The notes under the pieces were generated by a model. That model was not told where the DNA came from. It searched no databases and worked only from the letters and a program-made list of their open reading frames with translations. Both the position numbers and the translations under genes were made by a program. A stretch of DNA of 64,000 bases, from positions 62,001-126,000 of the forward strand of contig CBDCCV010000001.1 of assembly GCA_965215025.1 (NCBI GenBank), written 5' to 3'. Every line of letters starts with the position of its first letter. Position 1 is the first letter of the stretch. Of this stretch, positions 8,853-17,876 are shown piece after piece. Origin of the DNA: CBDCCV01 sp965215025. GTDB taxonomy: Bacteria > Bacteroidota > Rhodothermia > Rhodothermales > Salinibacteraceae.

Positions 8853-11321
8853 TTATGCGAGCGCCGCGTGCGTGACGCCGGTGCCGCCCTGGTCCCACGG
8901 CGCGTCGTCGTAGCCCGTCACCTCCGCGCGCGCTTCGAGGTATTCGTGGACGAACTGCCGCAGCGCGCCCGTGCCTTTGCCGTGCAGGATCTCCACCTTT
9001 TGCAGGTCGGCGGCGACGGCTTCGTCGAGAAAGTCTTGCAGCGCCTTGCGCGCCTCTTCGACGCGCTGGCCGCGCAGATCGAGCCGCCGCTCGGCCTTGA
9101 GCGCCGACAGCTCCGCGCCGCCGCCGGACCCGCGCCCGCCGCTTACGGTGACCTGCTGCTCGCGCCGCCCGCCCACTTTGGTAAGCCGGCTGAGGTCCAC
9201 GCGCAGATGCATGGCGCCGGCCACGACGACAGCCTCGTCGCCCGAGATCTCCTCCACCTCCATCGTCGCGTTGCCGCCGTCGAGGACGACCTGATCGCCC
9301 TCGGCGATGGGCGCGCCCGGCTGGCGGTCCGGACGTGCGGCAGGCTGGCCGTCGCCTGCGGGGGGTGCGGCGGCTTCCCTCCCGTTCTCTTCGGGCGGGG
9401 CCTCGTCGCGGGCGCGTTGCTCTTTCACGTCTTCGCGGTAGTCCTCAAAGGCTTCGCGCGCCTGGCGCGTGGCCTCCTTCTCCGCCTCGGTCTCTTTGAT
9501 CTCGCGGATGACCTGTTCGATGCGCGCGTTGGCGCCCTGCACGATCCGCTCGGCCTCTTCGAGCGCCTGCTGGCGGATTTTCTCTTTTTCTTTCTGAATT
9601 TTTTCCGCCCGGCCCTCGTAGCGCGCGCGCGCCTTCTCGGCCGATGCCTTCTCCGCGCGCGCGGCATCGAGTTCTTCCTGAAGCGCCTGGTTGCGCGCCT
9701 CGAACGTGGCAATCAAATCTTCGAGCGCCGTCTTTTTCTCTCCGGCCAGTGCGCGTGCGCGGCCGAGGATCTTTCCGGAAAGGCCCATCCGCTGGGCGAT
9801 CTCGAAGGCGTAGCTCGACCCCGGCACGCCCGCGCGGAAGCGGTACGTGGGCCGCAGCGTTTCCTGGTCGAACTCCATCGAGCCGTTCTCCACGCGCTCG
9901 GCCTCGTGGGCATAGGCCTTGAGCGTGCCGTGGTGCGTCGTGGCGATGGTGCGCGCGCCTTTTTCCGTCAGCCGCTCCAGGACGGCCTGCGCCAAGGCGC
10001 CGCCCTCTCCAGGATCGGTGCCCGTGCCGGCCTCGTCGATCAAGACGAGCGAGCGCCCGTCGGCTTTCTCCAACATGTGCCGCAGGTTGGCGACGTGCGA
10101 GGAGAAGGTGGAGAGGTCTTCCTCGATGGACTGCTCGTCGCCGATGTCCACGATTAGGCGCTCGAAGAGATCGAAGCGCGTGTGCGGCGCGGCGGGGATG
10201 GGCAGCCCGTGGGCGAGCATCAGCGCAAGGAGGCCCACGGTTTTCATCGCCACGGTCTTGCCGCCCGCGTTCGGGCCGGTGATGACGAGCGTGCGGTACG
10301 TTTCGCCGAGCGCGACGTCGAGCGGGACGACGCTGCGCGCCGCGCCGCCGCTTTGCTTGGCCTGCTGGCGGAAGTGGAGCTGGAGGACGGGGTTGCGCCC
10401 TTCGTGCAGGCAGATGATGCCGCGGTCGGAGACTTCGGGGACGACGGCGTCGAGCGCGTTGGTGAGGCGCGCCTTGGCCTGCAAGAGGTCGAGGTGCGCC
10501 AGGATGCGCTGGTTGCGCTTGAGGCCGTCGAGGTGGCGGCGCACGTGCGCGGTGGCCTCGCGGAGGATGCGCTCGATCTCGCGGCGCTCTTCGGAGCGGA
10601 GTTCGCGGATCTCGTTGTTGAGGTCGAGGCTGGCCGCCGGCTCGATGTAGACCGTCTGCCCCGTGGCGGAGGTGTCGTGGACGAAGCCTTCGACTTTGCG
10701 CTTGGCCTCGGCGCGGATGGGGATGACCATGCGCCCGCCACGGAGCGTGGGCTGCTCCTCGGTGGCGTAGCCCTGGCGCTGCGCCTCGCGCAAGGCGCGC
10801 CGGAGCGTCTCGCGCAGCGCCCCCTCCCGCTCGGCGATGCGCTGGCGCAGCCCAAGGAGCGCCGCCGAGGCGTCGTCGCGGATGCGCGCGTCCTCGTCGA
10901 TGATGGAGGCGATGCGCTGCTCTAAGTCCTGCGTGGGCGTGATGCTTTTGGCGCGCTCGGCCAGGCGCGGGTAGTCCCCGGCGCGGCGCGAAAAATAGTC
11001 CTGCGTGCGCCGGAGCGTGATCTGCACGAGGCGGACGGCCTTGAGGTCCTCGGGGTCGAGGTAGGCGTCCTGTGGCTGCGCGCGCCGGAGCGCCCCGCGC
11101 AGGTCGAGGACGTGCTGCAAAGGGACGACCTTGTCGTACGCCTCGGCCTCGGCCCACTCGGCCACGCGCTGGAGTTCGGCGCGGAGGCGTTCGAGGTCCG
11201 TGGCCGGCTGCGTGGCCTCGAGACGGTCCAGGCCGAGCTGGCTGCGCACCCGCTCGGCTACGCGCCGGCGGATCACATCGAAGCCCAGCTTCTCTTCCAG
11301 GCCGGACGGGTAAGTTTGCAT
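8853..11321 (-). CDS. mutS2: MutS2 family ATPase/endonuclease
   Basis: 822 residues from the ATG at 11321. The core/clamp region is followed by the MutS-type ATPase: Walker A GPNAGGKTVAMK, the EQSIEEDLSTFSSH switch and Walker B LVLIDEAGTGTDPGEGG. A long coiled coil (~520-640) and a low-complexity acidic/Pro linker come next. A C-terminal Smr nuclease domain is seen in LDLRGQRVEEA and HGKGTGALR. MutS2 lacks the mismatch-recognition domain of MutS; it acts in suppression of recombination or, in some bacteria, in rescue of collided ribosomes. The longer upstream frame to 11414 is not conserved-looking. Confidence 0.95.
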   Translation of the reverse strand: MQTYPSGLEEKLGFDVIRRRVAERVRSQLGLDRLEATQPATDLERLRAELQRVAEWAEAEAYDKVVPLQHVLDLRGALRRAQPQDAYLDPEDLKAVRLVQITLRRTQDYFSRRAGDYPRLAERAKSITPTQDLEQRIASIIDEDARIRDDASAALLGLRQRIAEREGALRETLRRALREAQRQGYATEEQPTLRGGRMVIPIRAEAKRKVEGFVHDTSATGQTVYIEPAASLDLNNEIRELRSEERREIERILREATAHVRRHLDGLKRNQRILAHLDLLQAKARLTNALDAVVPEVSDRGIICLHEGRNPVLQLHFRQQAKQSGGAARSVVPLDVALGETYRTLVITGPNAGGKTVAMKTVGLLALMLAHGLPIPAAPHTRFDLFERLIVDIGDEQSIEEDLSTFSSHVANLRHMLEKADGRSLVLIDEAGTGTDPGEGGALAQAVLERLTEKGARTIATTHHGTLKAYAHEAERVENGSMEFDQETLRPTYRFRAGVPGSSYAFEIAQRMGLSGKILGRARALAGEKKTALEDLIATFEARNQALQEELDAARAEKASAEKARARYEGRAEKIQKEKEKIRQQALEEAERIVQGANARIEQVIREIKETEAEKEATRQAREAFEDYREDVKEQRARDEAPPEENGREAAAPPAGDGQPAARPDRQPGAPIAEGDQVVLDGGNATMEVEEISGDEAVVVAGAMHLRVDLSRLTKVGGRREQQVTVSGGRGSGGGAELSALKAERRLDLRGQRVEEARKALQDFLDEAVAADLQKVEILHGKGTGALRQFVHEYLEARAEVTGYDDAPWDQGGTGVTHAALA

Positions 11322-11448
11322 GGAGGGGTCGGGGAGCGGGCAACGGGGCAGAGGGCGCGGCGGGCTTGCGTCGGCCCCTCTTACCCGCGCGGCGGCGGAT
11401 GGGTCGCGCTCCATCCAAAATCCGAACGCTCTCTTCTCTCTTCCCCCC

Positions 11449-12450
11449 CTACCTCTCTCCTATCGAAGAATGATCGCCCACGTTGACGGAGCCGGCGTGG
11501 CCGCGCACCTCGGCGTGCTGGCCTACAAGCGAGTCGCTGAGCGCCGAGTTTTCCACGCGCGCCTCGGCAAACACGATGCTGCCCTCAACGACGGAATCCA
11601 CCACCTCGGCGCCCGCCTCGATGGATGTGTGCGGGCCGACGACGGAGCCGCGCACCACGGCGCCGGGGCCGATGTACACCGGATCGCGCACGACGCTGTC
11701 CTCGACAGTGCCCTCGTGCGGCGCCTCTTCCTTGCCCAGCATGTGCTTCGTGGTCGAGAGCAGCGCCGGGATCGTGCCGCAGTCGAGCCACTCCGTCGCC
11801 TGCGCCGTGGTGAAGGTGTCGCCTTTTTGGAGCATCCGGTCAAAGGCGTCGGTAAGCTGGTACTCGTCGCCCTTGCCGCGCACGTCGTCTGAGATGAGGC
11901 CCTCGATCTGCGCGCGCAGGTCGGCCAGGTCGCGCACGTAGTAGATGCCGATGAGCGCTTCGTTGGAGATCAGCTCCTGCGGCTTTTCGACGAGGCGGAC
12001 GACCTCCTCACCCTCGCGCACAGCCACGCCGAAGCGGCTCGGGTCCTCCACCTCTTTCACCCACGCGATGACGTCGGAGCCTTGGGTGTCCACCTTCTCG
12101 TCCATGTCGAAAAGCGTATCGGCAAAGACGACGATGCCCTCGCCGGTGAGGCGGTCGCCGGCCTGGAGGACGGCGTGGGCGGTGCCCTCGGCCGTCTCCT
12201 GCACGGCAAAGTGGGCCTGGAGGCCGTGGCGCTCGCAGATTTCGGTGAGCTGGTCGCGCACCCCCTGCCCGAAGTCCGGCCCAAGGACGAACACGCCTTC
12301 GTCGGGCGGCGCGGGGAGGACGCGCGCGAAGAGGTCCACGATGCGCTCGACGATGCTCTTCCCCTTGACGTGGAGGAGCGGCTTGGGCGTGACGTGCGAG
12401 TGCGGGCGGACGCGCGTGCCGCGCCCGGCCATGGGGATGATAAGCTTCAT
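11449..12450 (-). CDS. Sugar nucleotidyltransferase with left-handed beta-helix tail
   Basis: 333 residues. The N-terminus shows the nucleotidyltransferase signature GRGTRVRPHS followed by TPKPLLHVKGK. The conserved FADTLF and VEKP motifs are present. Residues ~250-330 form hexapeptide repeats typical of a left-handed beta-helix (VYIGPGAVV, SVVGPHTSI, SIVFAEARV). It makes an NDP-sugar from NTP and a sugar 1-phosphate, as RmlA/GlmU-like enzymes do. The exact sugar cannot be read from sequence. It is divergently placed from the OmpA-family gene and may feed the polysaccharide locus about 4 kb away. Confidence 0.85.
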   Translation of the reverse strand: MKLIIPMAGRGTRVRPHSHVTPKPLLHVKGKSIVERIVDLFARVLPAPPDEGVFVLGPDFGQGVRDQLTEICERHGLQAHFAVQETAEGTAHAVLQAGDRLTGEGIVVFADTLFDMDEKVDTQGSDVIAWVKEVEDPSRFGVAVREGEEVVRLVEKPQELISNEALIGIYYVRDLADLRAQIEGLISDDVRGKGDEYQLTDAFDRMLQKGDTFTTAQATEWLDCGTIPALLSTTKHMLGKEEAPHEGTVEDSVVRDPVYIGPGAVVRGSVVGPHTSIEAGAEVVDSVVEGSIVFAEARVENSALSDSLVGQHAEVRGHAGSVNVGDHSSIGER

Positions 12451-12760
12451 AGGAGAGCAGGAGAAAACGGCAGATGCGAAAACATGGCGAGAACGGCCGG
12501 CCCTTTCTGCCTGCCGCTTCCGTCATGCTACGCCGCATGGCCCTGCTGTGCAAACGGAGGCCCTCCAGCGCGTCCTTCCTTAACGGCGCCTACCACGAAC
12601 GTTACAATTGTGCAGGGCGCGCGGAGGCGCCCACGGACTGGAACCTCTCCGTCTGCTACGTGCTTTACGGCAGCTCGCGCGGCCCTCCGCCGAGGTTGGC
12701 ACAAGGCTTGATGTATCTGCAGGCCAATCCCCGATTTCTCGAACATCCCGACCTTTTGCT
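12451..12760. other. Divergent intergenic region
   Basis: 310 bp between two divergent starts; it should hold promoters for the nucleotidyltransferase and the OmpA-family lipoprotein. A TGGCAC-N5-TTGAT string at 12697-12712 resembles a sigma-54 -24/-12 site but lacks the GC of the -12 element. Nothing else is recognisable. Confidence 0.3.
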
Positions 12761-13471
12761 ATGATGCGTCATCTCACACAAAGCGCTTTGACTCTGCCCC
12801 TGGCGGCGCTCCTCATCGCCGGCCTCATCTTCACGGCTGGCTGCTCCAGCCTCAAAGACCTGAGCAACACCGAGAAAGGGGCCGGCACGGGCGCCGGCGC
12901 GGGCGCCGTCATTGGCGGCGTCATCGGCAGCACGCAGGACGAGACGGCCAAGGGCGCCATCATCGGCGCGGTCTTGGGCGGGGCCGCCGGCGCGGTGATC
13001 GGCCAGCAGATGGACAAGCAGGCCGAGGAGCTGGACGAAGACCTCGAAGGCGCCGAGGTGGCCCGCGTAGGCGAAGGCATCCAGATCACCTTTGACAACG
13101 CCATCCTCTACGACATCGACTCCGCCGAGCTGCGCCAGACGGCCCAGCAGAACCTCAGCGACCTCGCAACGAGCCTGGAGAAGTACCCGCGCACGGACGT
13201 CCTCGTCGTCGGCCACACCGACGCGACGGGGTCCGACGAGTACAACCAGCGCCTCTCGGAGCGGCGCGCCGGATCGGCCGCCGAGTTCCTGATGCGAAAC
13301 GGCATTGACCGCAACCGCATCACCACGCTGGGCAAGGGCGAGACCGAGCCGGTGGCCACGAACGACACCGACATGGGCCGCCAGGAGAACCGCCGCGTGG
13401 AGATCGCCATCTACGCCAGCGAGGAGTACCGCGAGGACGTGGCCGCTCAGTACGGCGACGAAGGCCGGTAA
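12761..13471 (+). CDS. OmpA-family peptidoglycan-binding lipoprotein
   Basis: 236 residues. The signal peptide ends in a lipobox (FTAGC, Cys at ~24). A Gly/Ala-rich glycine-zipper segment (~40-85) precedes an OmpA-like C-terminal domain with TFDNAILYDIDSAEL, VVGHTDATGSDEYN, LSERRA and NRRVEIAI. This domain binds diaminopimelate peptidoglycan, tethering the outer membrane to the wall. The layout (lipobox, glycine zipper, OmpA) is that of YiaD-like proteins. The upstream ATG at 12608 would bury the signal peptide and is rejected. A strong terminator follows 28 bp after the stop. Confidence 0.9.
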   Translation: MMRHLTQSALTLPLAALLIAGLIFTAGCSSLKDLSNTEKGAGTGAGAGAVIGGVIGSTQDETAKGAIIGAVLGGAAGAVIGQQMDKQAEELDEDLEGAEVARVGEGIQITFDNAILYDIDSAELRQTAQQNLSDLATSLEKYPRTDVLVVGHTDATGSDEYNQRLSERRAGSAAEFLMRNGIDRNRITTLGKGETEPVATNDTDMGRQENRRVEIAIYASEEYREDVAAQYGDEGR

Positions 13472-13499
13472 GCCGCGCCTTTGTAGGCTTCCCCTCTTC

Positions 13500-13550
13500 A
13501 AGCCGCCCCCGGCTTCAGCGCCGGGGGCGGCTTGTTTTGTTTTCGTTTTA
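13500..13550 (+). terminator. Rho-independent terminator after the OmpA-family gene
   Basis: A 14-bp perfect stem (13500-13513 with 13520-13533) with a 6-nt loop, followed by a T-rich tail (GTTTTGTTTTCGTTTTA). Confidence 0.9.
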
Positions 13551-13738
13551 TCTGCCGAGCGGCGCGCGGCTTTCAGGCGAAGCGGCAAGACCTTTGCGGC
13601 ATATTTTGCACGCCCTGCGCGGAGTTCTTCTGCGCGCTTCCGCCCTTGGTACCTTCTCCGAAAGAAGGGCGGAAGCGTTTCCAGCCCTCCCCGGATCTTT
13701 CACTTTCCATCTTTTCGTACACCTACTCTTCGGTTTTT

Positions 13739-14557
13739 ATGCCTGCTTTCAACATGAACGGCGTCGGCTCCTCCGAGGCGCGCCCTGAGCGCGACGCCAC
13801 GCCGCCCAACCCGCCGGCCGATCCGCAGCCGAGTCCGCTTCCGCAGCCGCCTTCCGGCAAGGCGGCCAAAAAGATGTCGCCGCGCGAGGCCATGGCCTGG
13901 CAGCAGAGCCAGATCAAGGACATGTGGCGCATCTTCCAGATCATGTCCGAGTTCGTGGACGGCTTCGAGACGCTTTCGCAGCTTGGGCCGTGCGTCTCGG
14001 TGTTCGGCTCGGCGCGCACGAAGCCCGGCGATCCGTACTACGAGATGGGCCGCGAGGTGGCGCATGAGCTGGTCAAACGCGGCTTCGGCGTGATCACGGG
14101 CGGCGGCCCCGGCATCATGGAGGCGGCCAACCAGGGCGCGCGCGAGGCCGAGGGCGTCTCGGTAGGCCTCAACATCAACATCCCGCATGAGCAGGCCGCC
14201 AACGCCTACATCGACTACGACAAGCTCATCAACTTCGACTTCTTCTTCGTCCGGAAGGTGATGTTCGTGAAGTACGCGCAGGGGTTCATCGTGCTGCCCG
14301 GCGGCTTCGGGACGCTCGACGAGCTGTTCGAGGCGCTCACGCTCATTCAGACGGGCAAGTCCACGCGCTTCCCTGTCGTTTTGGTGGGGAAGGACTTCTG
14401 GGACGGCCTCGTGGACTGGCTCAAGGGCGCCGTCTTGGAAGCGGGCAACATCTCCTCGGACGACCCCGACCTCTTCCAAGTCACCGACAGCCCGGAAGAG
14501 GCCGTGGAGATCATCGACGCTTTCTACCGCGAGCACGCGCTCACGCCCAACTTCTGA
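13739..14557 (+). CDS. LOG-family nucleotide phosphoribohydrolase (TIGR00730)
   Basis: 272 residues. A Pro-rich N-terminal extension (~1-45) precedes a Rossmann-like domain with VFGSART, ITGGGPGIMEAAN and the family signature PGGFGTLDELFE. Related enzymes cleave the N-glycosidic bond of 5'-monophosphate nucleosides (cytokinin-activating LOG, PpnN-like). The bacterial substrate here is unknown. The start at 13739 is the ATG directly after a T-rich stretch; the frame is open further upstream but without similarity. Confidence 0.9.
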   Translation: MPAFNMNGVGSSEARPERDATPPNPPADPQPSPLPQPPSGKAAKKMSPREAMAWQQSQIKDMWRIFQIMSEFVDGFETLSQLGPCVSVFGSARTKPGDPYYEMGREVAHELVKRGFGVITGGGPGIMEAANQGAREAEGVSVGLNINIPHEQAANAYIDYDKLINFDFFFVRKVMFVKYAQGFIVLPGGFGTLDELFEALTLIQTGKSTRFPVVLVGKDFWDGLVDWLKGAVLEAGNISSDDPDLFQVTDSPEEAVEIIDAFYREHALTPNF

Positions 14558-14802
14558 TGGAGCGACGCGCAGCGGTTGTACAGTTTGGCAGACATCGAAA
14601 AGCGCTTCTGTTGGCTCAGAAGGCCTTTTTGGCAGAGTGGTCGAAACACTCGCCTTCTGGCACAGTCCTGGTATGTAGATAGGGTGAACGTTACGATAAT
14701 GCAGATGCGGAGAACCCAACGACGGGTTCGCGCTTTAGAGCATCAGCAGACATTCTCTGACTCCCCGACATCCGCTCATAGCACGCTCAGGAGGCACCTA
14801 CT

Positions 14803-15597
14803 GTGAACCGTTCTATTTTGAGCACCCCGCTTGCATCGATGGCTTCGCGCGCGCTTGTGCTCGCGCTCCTTTTCGCCGCGTTCAGCGCGCCGGCGGCCTG
14901 GGCGCAGGAGGCGCCCGCGTACATCGGGCAGTACAAAGAGGCCATGCAAATGGCCAAGCAGGCCAAGCAACTCGAGGGCACGGACGTGAACCGGGCCGCC
15001 GCGCAGTACGCCGAGGCGTACAAGCAGCTTATCAACGTCTCGCAGATGGCGAGCGAGGAAGGCGCCCTCAAGAACGCCGACAAGGCTAAGACGACGGCCG
15101 GCAAGCTCGCCTACATGGCCGGGATGCTGCTGCACAACGACGGCAACTCGGCCGCCGCGCAGGAGCACTTCCAGTGGGGCGTGGAGAACGTACCCGGCTA
15201 CGCGCGCAACCGCCAAGCGCTCCAGACGGCCGAAGGCTCGCAGAAGCAGGGCATCATCGTCGAGGCCTCGCAGCAGCTTCGCAACGGCAACGCGCGCCAG
15301 GCGCTCGCCACGCTCGAAGAGGCCGACGACAGCGCCACGAAGTTCTTCTACATGGCCGAGGCCTACCAGGCCTTGAACGAGCTTGACCAAAGCATGGCCT
15401 ACGCCAACCGCGCCCTCGAAGCCGGCGGCCTCTCCGCCGACCGCCAGGGGCGCATGTACCTGCTAATCGGCGAGACGCACATGAAGCAGGGCAACAAGGA
15501 AGCCGCCATCACGCAGCTTAAGCGCGCGCAGAGCACCGGCAGCGCGCAGATCCGCAGCCGCGCGGAGGGCCTCCTCGAGCAGCTCGGCGCCGCGTAA
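14803..15597 (+). CDS. Exported TPR-like protein
   Basis: 264 residues from a GTG start, chosen because a strong Shine-Dalgarno (AGGAGG, 14789-14794) sits correctly before it and a signal peptide follows (cleavage after AWAQ). The mature part is almost wholly helical with TPR-like pairs (YAEAYKQLINVSQ, AAQEHFQWGVENVPG, ARQALATLEEADD, MYLLIGETHMKQGNKEAA). It probably acts as an envelope scaffold; no enzyme motif is seen. A terminator follows the stop. Confidence 0.8.
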   Translation: MNRSILSTPLASMASRALVLALLFAAFSAPAAWAQEAPAYIGQYKEAMQMAKQAKQLEGTDVNRAAAQYAEAYKQLINVSQMASEEGALKNADKAKTTAGKLAYMAGMLLHNDGNSAAAQEHFQWGVENVPGYARNRQALQTAEGSQKQGIIVEASQQLRNGNARQALATLEEADDSATKFFYMAEAYQALNELDQSMAYANRALEAGGLSADRQGRMYLLIGETHMKQGNKEAAITQLKRAQSTGSAQIRSRAEGLLEQLGAA

Positions 15598-15630
15598 CGC
15601 GCCTGGCCTCTTTCCCGAAGCACCATGGAG

Positions 15631-15669
15631 AAAGCCCGCGTTCCCCTTTGCAGGGAGCGCGGGCTTTTT
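15631..15669 (+). terminator. Rho-independent terminator after the TPR gene
   Basis: A 15-bp stem with one wobble (15631-15645 with 15653-15667), 7-nt loop, then a T run. Confidence 0.9.
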
Positions 15670-15759
15670 CTCTGCGCCATCGGGTGCTGCTCTTTTTTGA
15701 GGCCGTCGTGGGGGCACGATTATCGGCCCCTACCTCTGCGCAAAACGAAGCGAGCGCCT

Positions 15760-15924
15760 CTACACCGTGCGGCGGCTGCCCAGCCAGATGAGCGCGACGA
15801 TGAGCACGGCCGGCACCACCACGCTGGCGATGACCATCCATTCCAACCCCGTAGCCGATGATTCCATCGCCGGAGCAGCGGGTTGCAAAGCGGAAAGCAA
15901 AAAGGAGAGCAGCAGCATGGACAT
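15760..15924 (-). CDS. Small membrane protein, 54 residues
   Basis: A short minus-strand frame from ATG 15924 to TAG 15760. It encodes a hydrophobic leader (MSMLLLSFLLSA), a short linker (PAMESSATG) and one clear membrane helix (WMVIASVVVPAVLIVALIWLG) capped by SRRTV. The signal-plus-helix pattern and positive-inside C-terminus suggest a real single-pass protein. It sits alone between a terminator and the divergent Wzi-like gene. No family is recognised. Confidence 0.55.
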   Translation of the reverse strand: MSMLLLSFLLSALQPAAPAMESSATGLEWMVIASVVVPAVLIVALIWLGSRRTV

Positions 15925-16072
15925 CGGTGCGCGGTTGAATGGGGCTTGCGTGAGAAAGGCGTACGCTTACGCGTGAGACGATGTTTTCGGCGAGCGGGCG
16001 GCGGTGTTTTTATGCTGATGGAGCGTTTGTATCTTCCGGCCCCTCTCTTTTCCGCTCCCCTCCGCTTCGCTT

Positions 16073-17803
16073 ATGTCCCGTCTCGTCCGCCGACTGGCGG
16101 CTTTGCTTTTTGCCGCTTTCGTTTTCGTCCCTGCCGCGCAGGCGCAAGAGGAAGGTCTTTTGCAGCTCGACGGCGCGCTCGAGCGCTTCCTCCTGCGCCA
16201 GCAGGCCGCCGGACATCTGCCCGAGGCGCGCCTCTCGCACCGGCCCATCTCCGCCTACGACGCCCACCGCTACCTCGACAGCCTCCAAGCGCGCCGCAGC
16301 GAACTCGGCGCCCTCAGCCAGAAGCAGCTTGACGAGTTCCGCGGCGAGCGCTACGGCACCATCGCCGAGGCCGTGCGCGAGCGGCTGCCCTTCTACCAGA
16401 ACGGGCGCGCGTTTTATTCCGTCAGCGGCGAGAGCCTGGGGCTGGACGAGAACTTCGGCGTGGAGGTGGACCCGCTCTTCTACTTCGCCTACGGGCGCGC
16501 GCGGCAGACGGCCCTCGACAACCAGGAGAGCAACGTGCCCTTTTGGCAGAACACGCGCGGCATCCGCATCGCCGGGCACGTGACGGACTACATCTTTTTC
16601 GACACGCAGGTGGAGGAAAATCAGCGCCGCATCCCGCTGCCGGACTTCCGCCAGGCTGGCGAGACGGCCCCGCGCCTGGCCGCCGCCACGCGCCTCGACG
16701 GCGGCGGCGGCTACGACTGGCTCCGCGCCACGGGCGTCGTCGGCTTCAAGAGCCGGCACTTCGAGGCGCGCTTCGGGCGCGACCGCAACACGTGGGGGCC
16801 GGGCCGCACCAGCCTCGTCGTCTCCGACTACGCGCCGGCGTACACGCAGCTTCAGCTGCGCACCACGTTCTGGCGTGTGCAGTACGTCAACCTCTTTACC
16901 GAGATGACGGACCTGACGCCGCTGCCGGACCGCTTCGGCGATCAGGCGCTTCCGCACAAGTACGGCGCCTTCCACCGCCTGGCCGTCGAGCTGCCGGGGC
17001 GCGTCGAGCTGGGCCTCTTCGAGAGCGTGATCTTTGCGCCGGACACCTCCGGCGGCGAGCGCACGCGCAACGACCTCGCCCTCTCCTACCTCAACCCGCT
17101 CATCTTCTACCGCGCCGTCGAGCGCGACGAAGGCAGCCCGGACAACGTGCTCCTGGGCCTGGACGCGGCCTGGACGGCCTTCCCTGGCCTCCGGCTCTAC
17201 GGCACGTTCATGCTCGATGAGCTGGTGGTGAGCGACATCGGCAACCAGAGCTGGCGCAACAAGTGGGGCTTCTACGCCGGCGCGCACCTGGCCGACCTGC
17301 CGCTCGACGGCGCCTCGCTGCGCCTGGAGTACGCGCGGATGCGCCCGTACTTCTACGCCCACCGCACGGGGACGACCTCGTACACGCACTTCAACGACCT
17401 CCTGGGCCACCCCGCCGGCCCCAACGCCGAGGACTTCGCCCTCTTTGCCGATTGGCAGATCACGCCGCGCATCCAGGGCGCCGTGAACCTGGCCTACACC
17501 CGGCGCGGACGCGGCACCGACTCGCTTAACGTCGGCGCCGACCCGCTCGAAACGACGTCCACGCGCGCCTGCGCCCTCGAAGAAGGCGCCAACTGCTTGA
17601 CGGACGTGCCCTTCCGCCAGGGCATCGAGCAGAACGCGCTGCTCGTAGAGGCACGGCTGGGCTACGAGCTATTGCCGCAGGTCTACCTCGAAGCCGCCCT
17701 GCGCGCCGAGTCCACCGACGACGCTCAGGCGGGCACGAACCGCTACGCCGCCCCGTACCTCCTCCTCCGCTGGGGCCTGCCGTACCAGAGCGTGCGGTAT
17801 TGA
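16073..17803 (+). CDS. Wzi-like outer-membrane capsule assembly beta-barrel
   Basis: 576 residues with a signal peptide (cleavage after AAQAQ). The mature chain alternates in the manner of a beta-barrel and ends in an aromatic residue (SVRY), as outer-membrane proteins do. Segments such as RFGRDRNTWGPG, LSYLNPLIFYRAVE and FMLDELVV are typical of the capsule assembly Wzi family, which anchors capsule polysaccharide at the surface. It is convergent with the polysaccharide gene cluster that follows, fitting a surface-glycan role. Confidence 0.8.
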   Translation: MSRLVRRLAALLFAAFVFVPAAQAQEEGLLQLDGALERFLLRQQAAGHLPEARLSHRPISAYDAHRYLDSLQARRSELGALSQKQLDEFRGERYGTIAEAVRERLPFYQNGRAFYSVSGESLGLDENFGVEVDPLFYFAYGRARQTALDNQESNVPFWQNTRGIRIAGHVTDYIFFDTQVEENQRRIPLPDFRQAGETAPRLAAATRLDGGGGYDWLRATGVVGFKSRHFEARFGRDRNTWGPGRTSLVVSDYAPAYTQLQLRTTFWRVQYVNLFTEMTDLTPLPDRFGDQALPHKYGAFHRLAVELPGRVELGLFESVIFAPDTSGGERTRNDLALSYLNPLIFYRAVERDEGSPDNVLLGLDAAWTAFPGLRLYGTFMLDELVVSDIGNQSWRNKWGFYAGAHLADLPLDGASLRLEYARMRPYFYAHRTGTTSYTHFNDLLGHPAGPNAEDFALFADWQITPRIQGAVNLAYTRRGRGTDSLNVGADPLETTSTRACALEEGANCLTDVPFRQGIEQNALLVEARLGYELLPQVYLEAALRAESTDDAQAGTNRYAAPYLLLRWGLPYQSVRY

Positions 17804-17807
17804 GAAC

Positions 17808-17876
17808 GGGGGAAGGGGAGAGAGGGTGAGCGGGAGAGGGGGATCAGCGCTCTTCCACCCTCTCCCCTTCTCCCCC
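17808..17876. terminator. Long imperfect inverted repeat between convergent genes
   Basis: Purine-rich left arm (17808-17828) pairs with pyrimidine-rich right arm (17856-17876) with small bulges. It lies between the Wzi-like stop and the C-terminal codons of the WecA-like gene, so it may terminate both. It contains the CCCTCTCCC motif found in two other intergenic repeats here. No T-run is present, so termination is tentative. Confidence 0.4.

Noticed and set aside
9445..11418. A 657-residue minus-strand frame overlapping mutS2
   Set aside because: It is an alternative frame of mutS2, full of Arg/Ala/Pro runs.
12697..12712. Sigma-54-like promoter before the OmpA-family gene
   Set aside because: TGGCAC-N5-TTG matches, but the essential GC at -12 is GA, and no sigma-54 activator is nearby. 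Kept only as a remark.
14633..14660. tRNA-Ser-like string (GGCAGAGTGGTCGAA)
   Set aside because: It resembles a D-arm, but no anticodon arm, T-arm or acceptor stem can be built around it.
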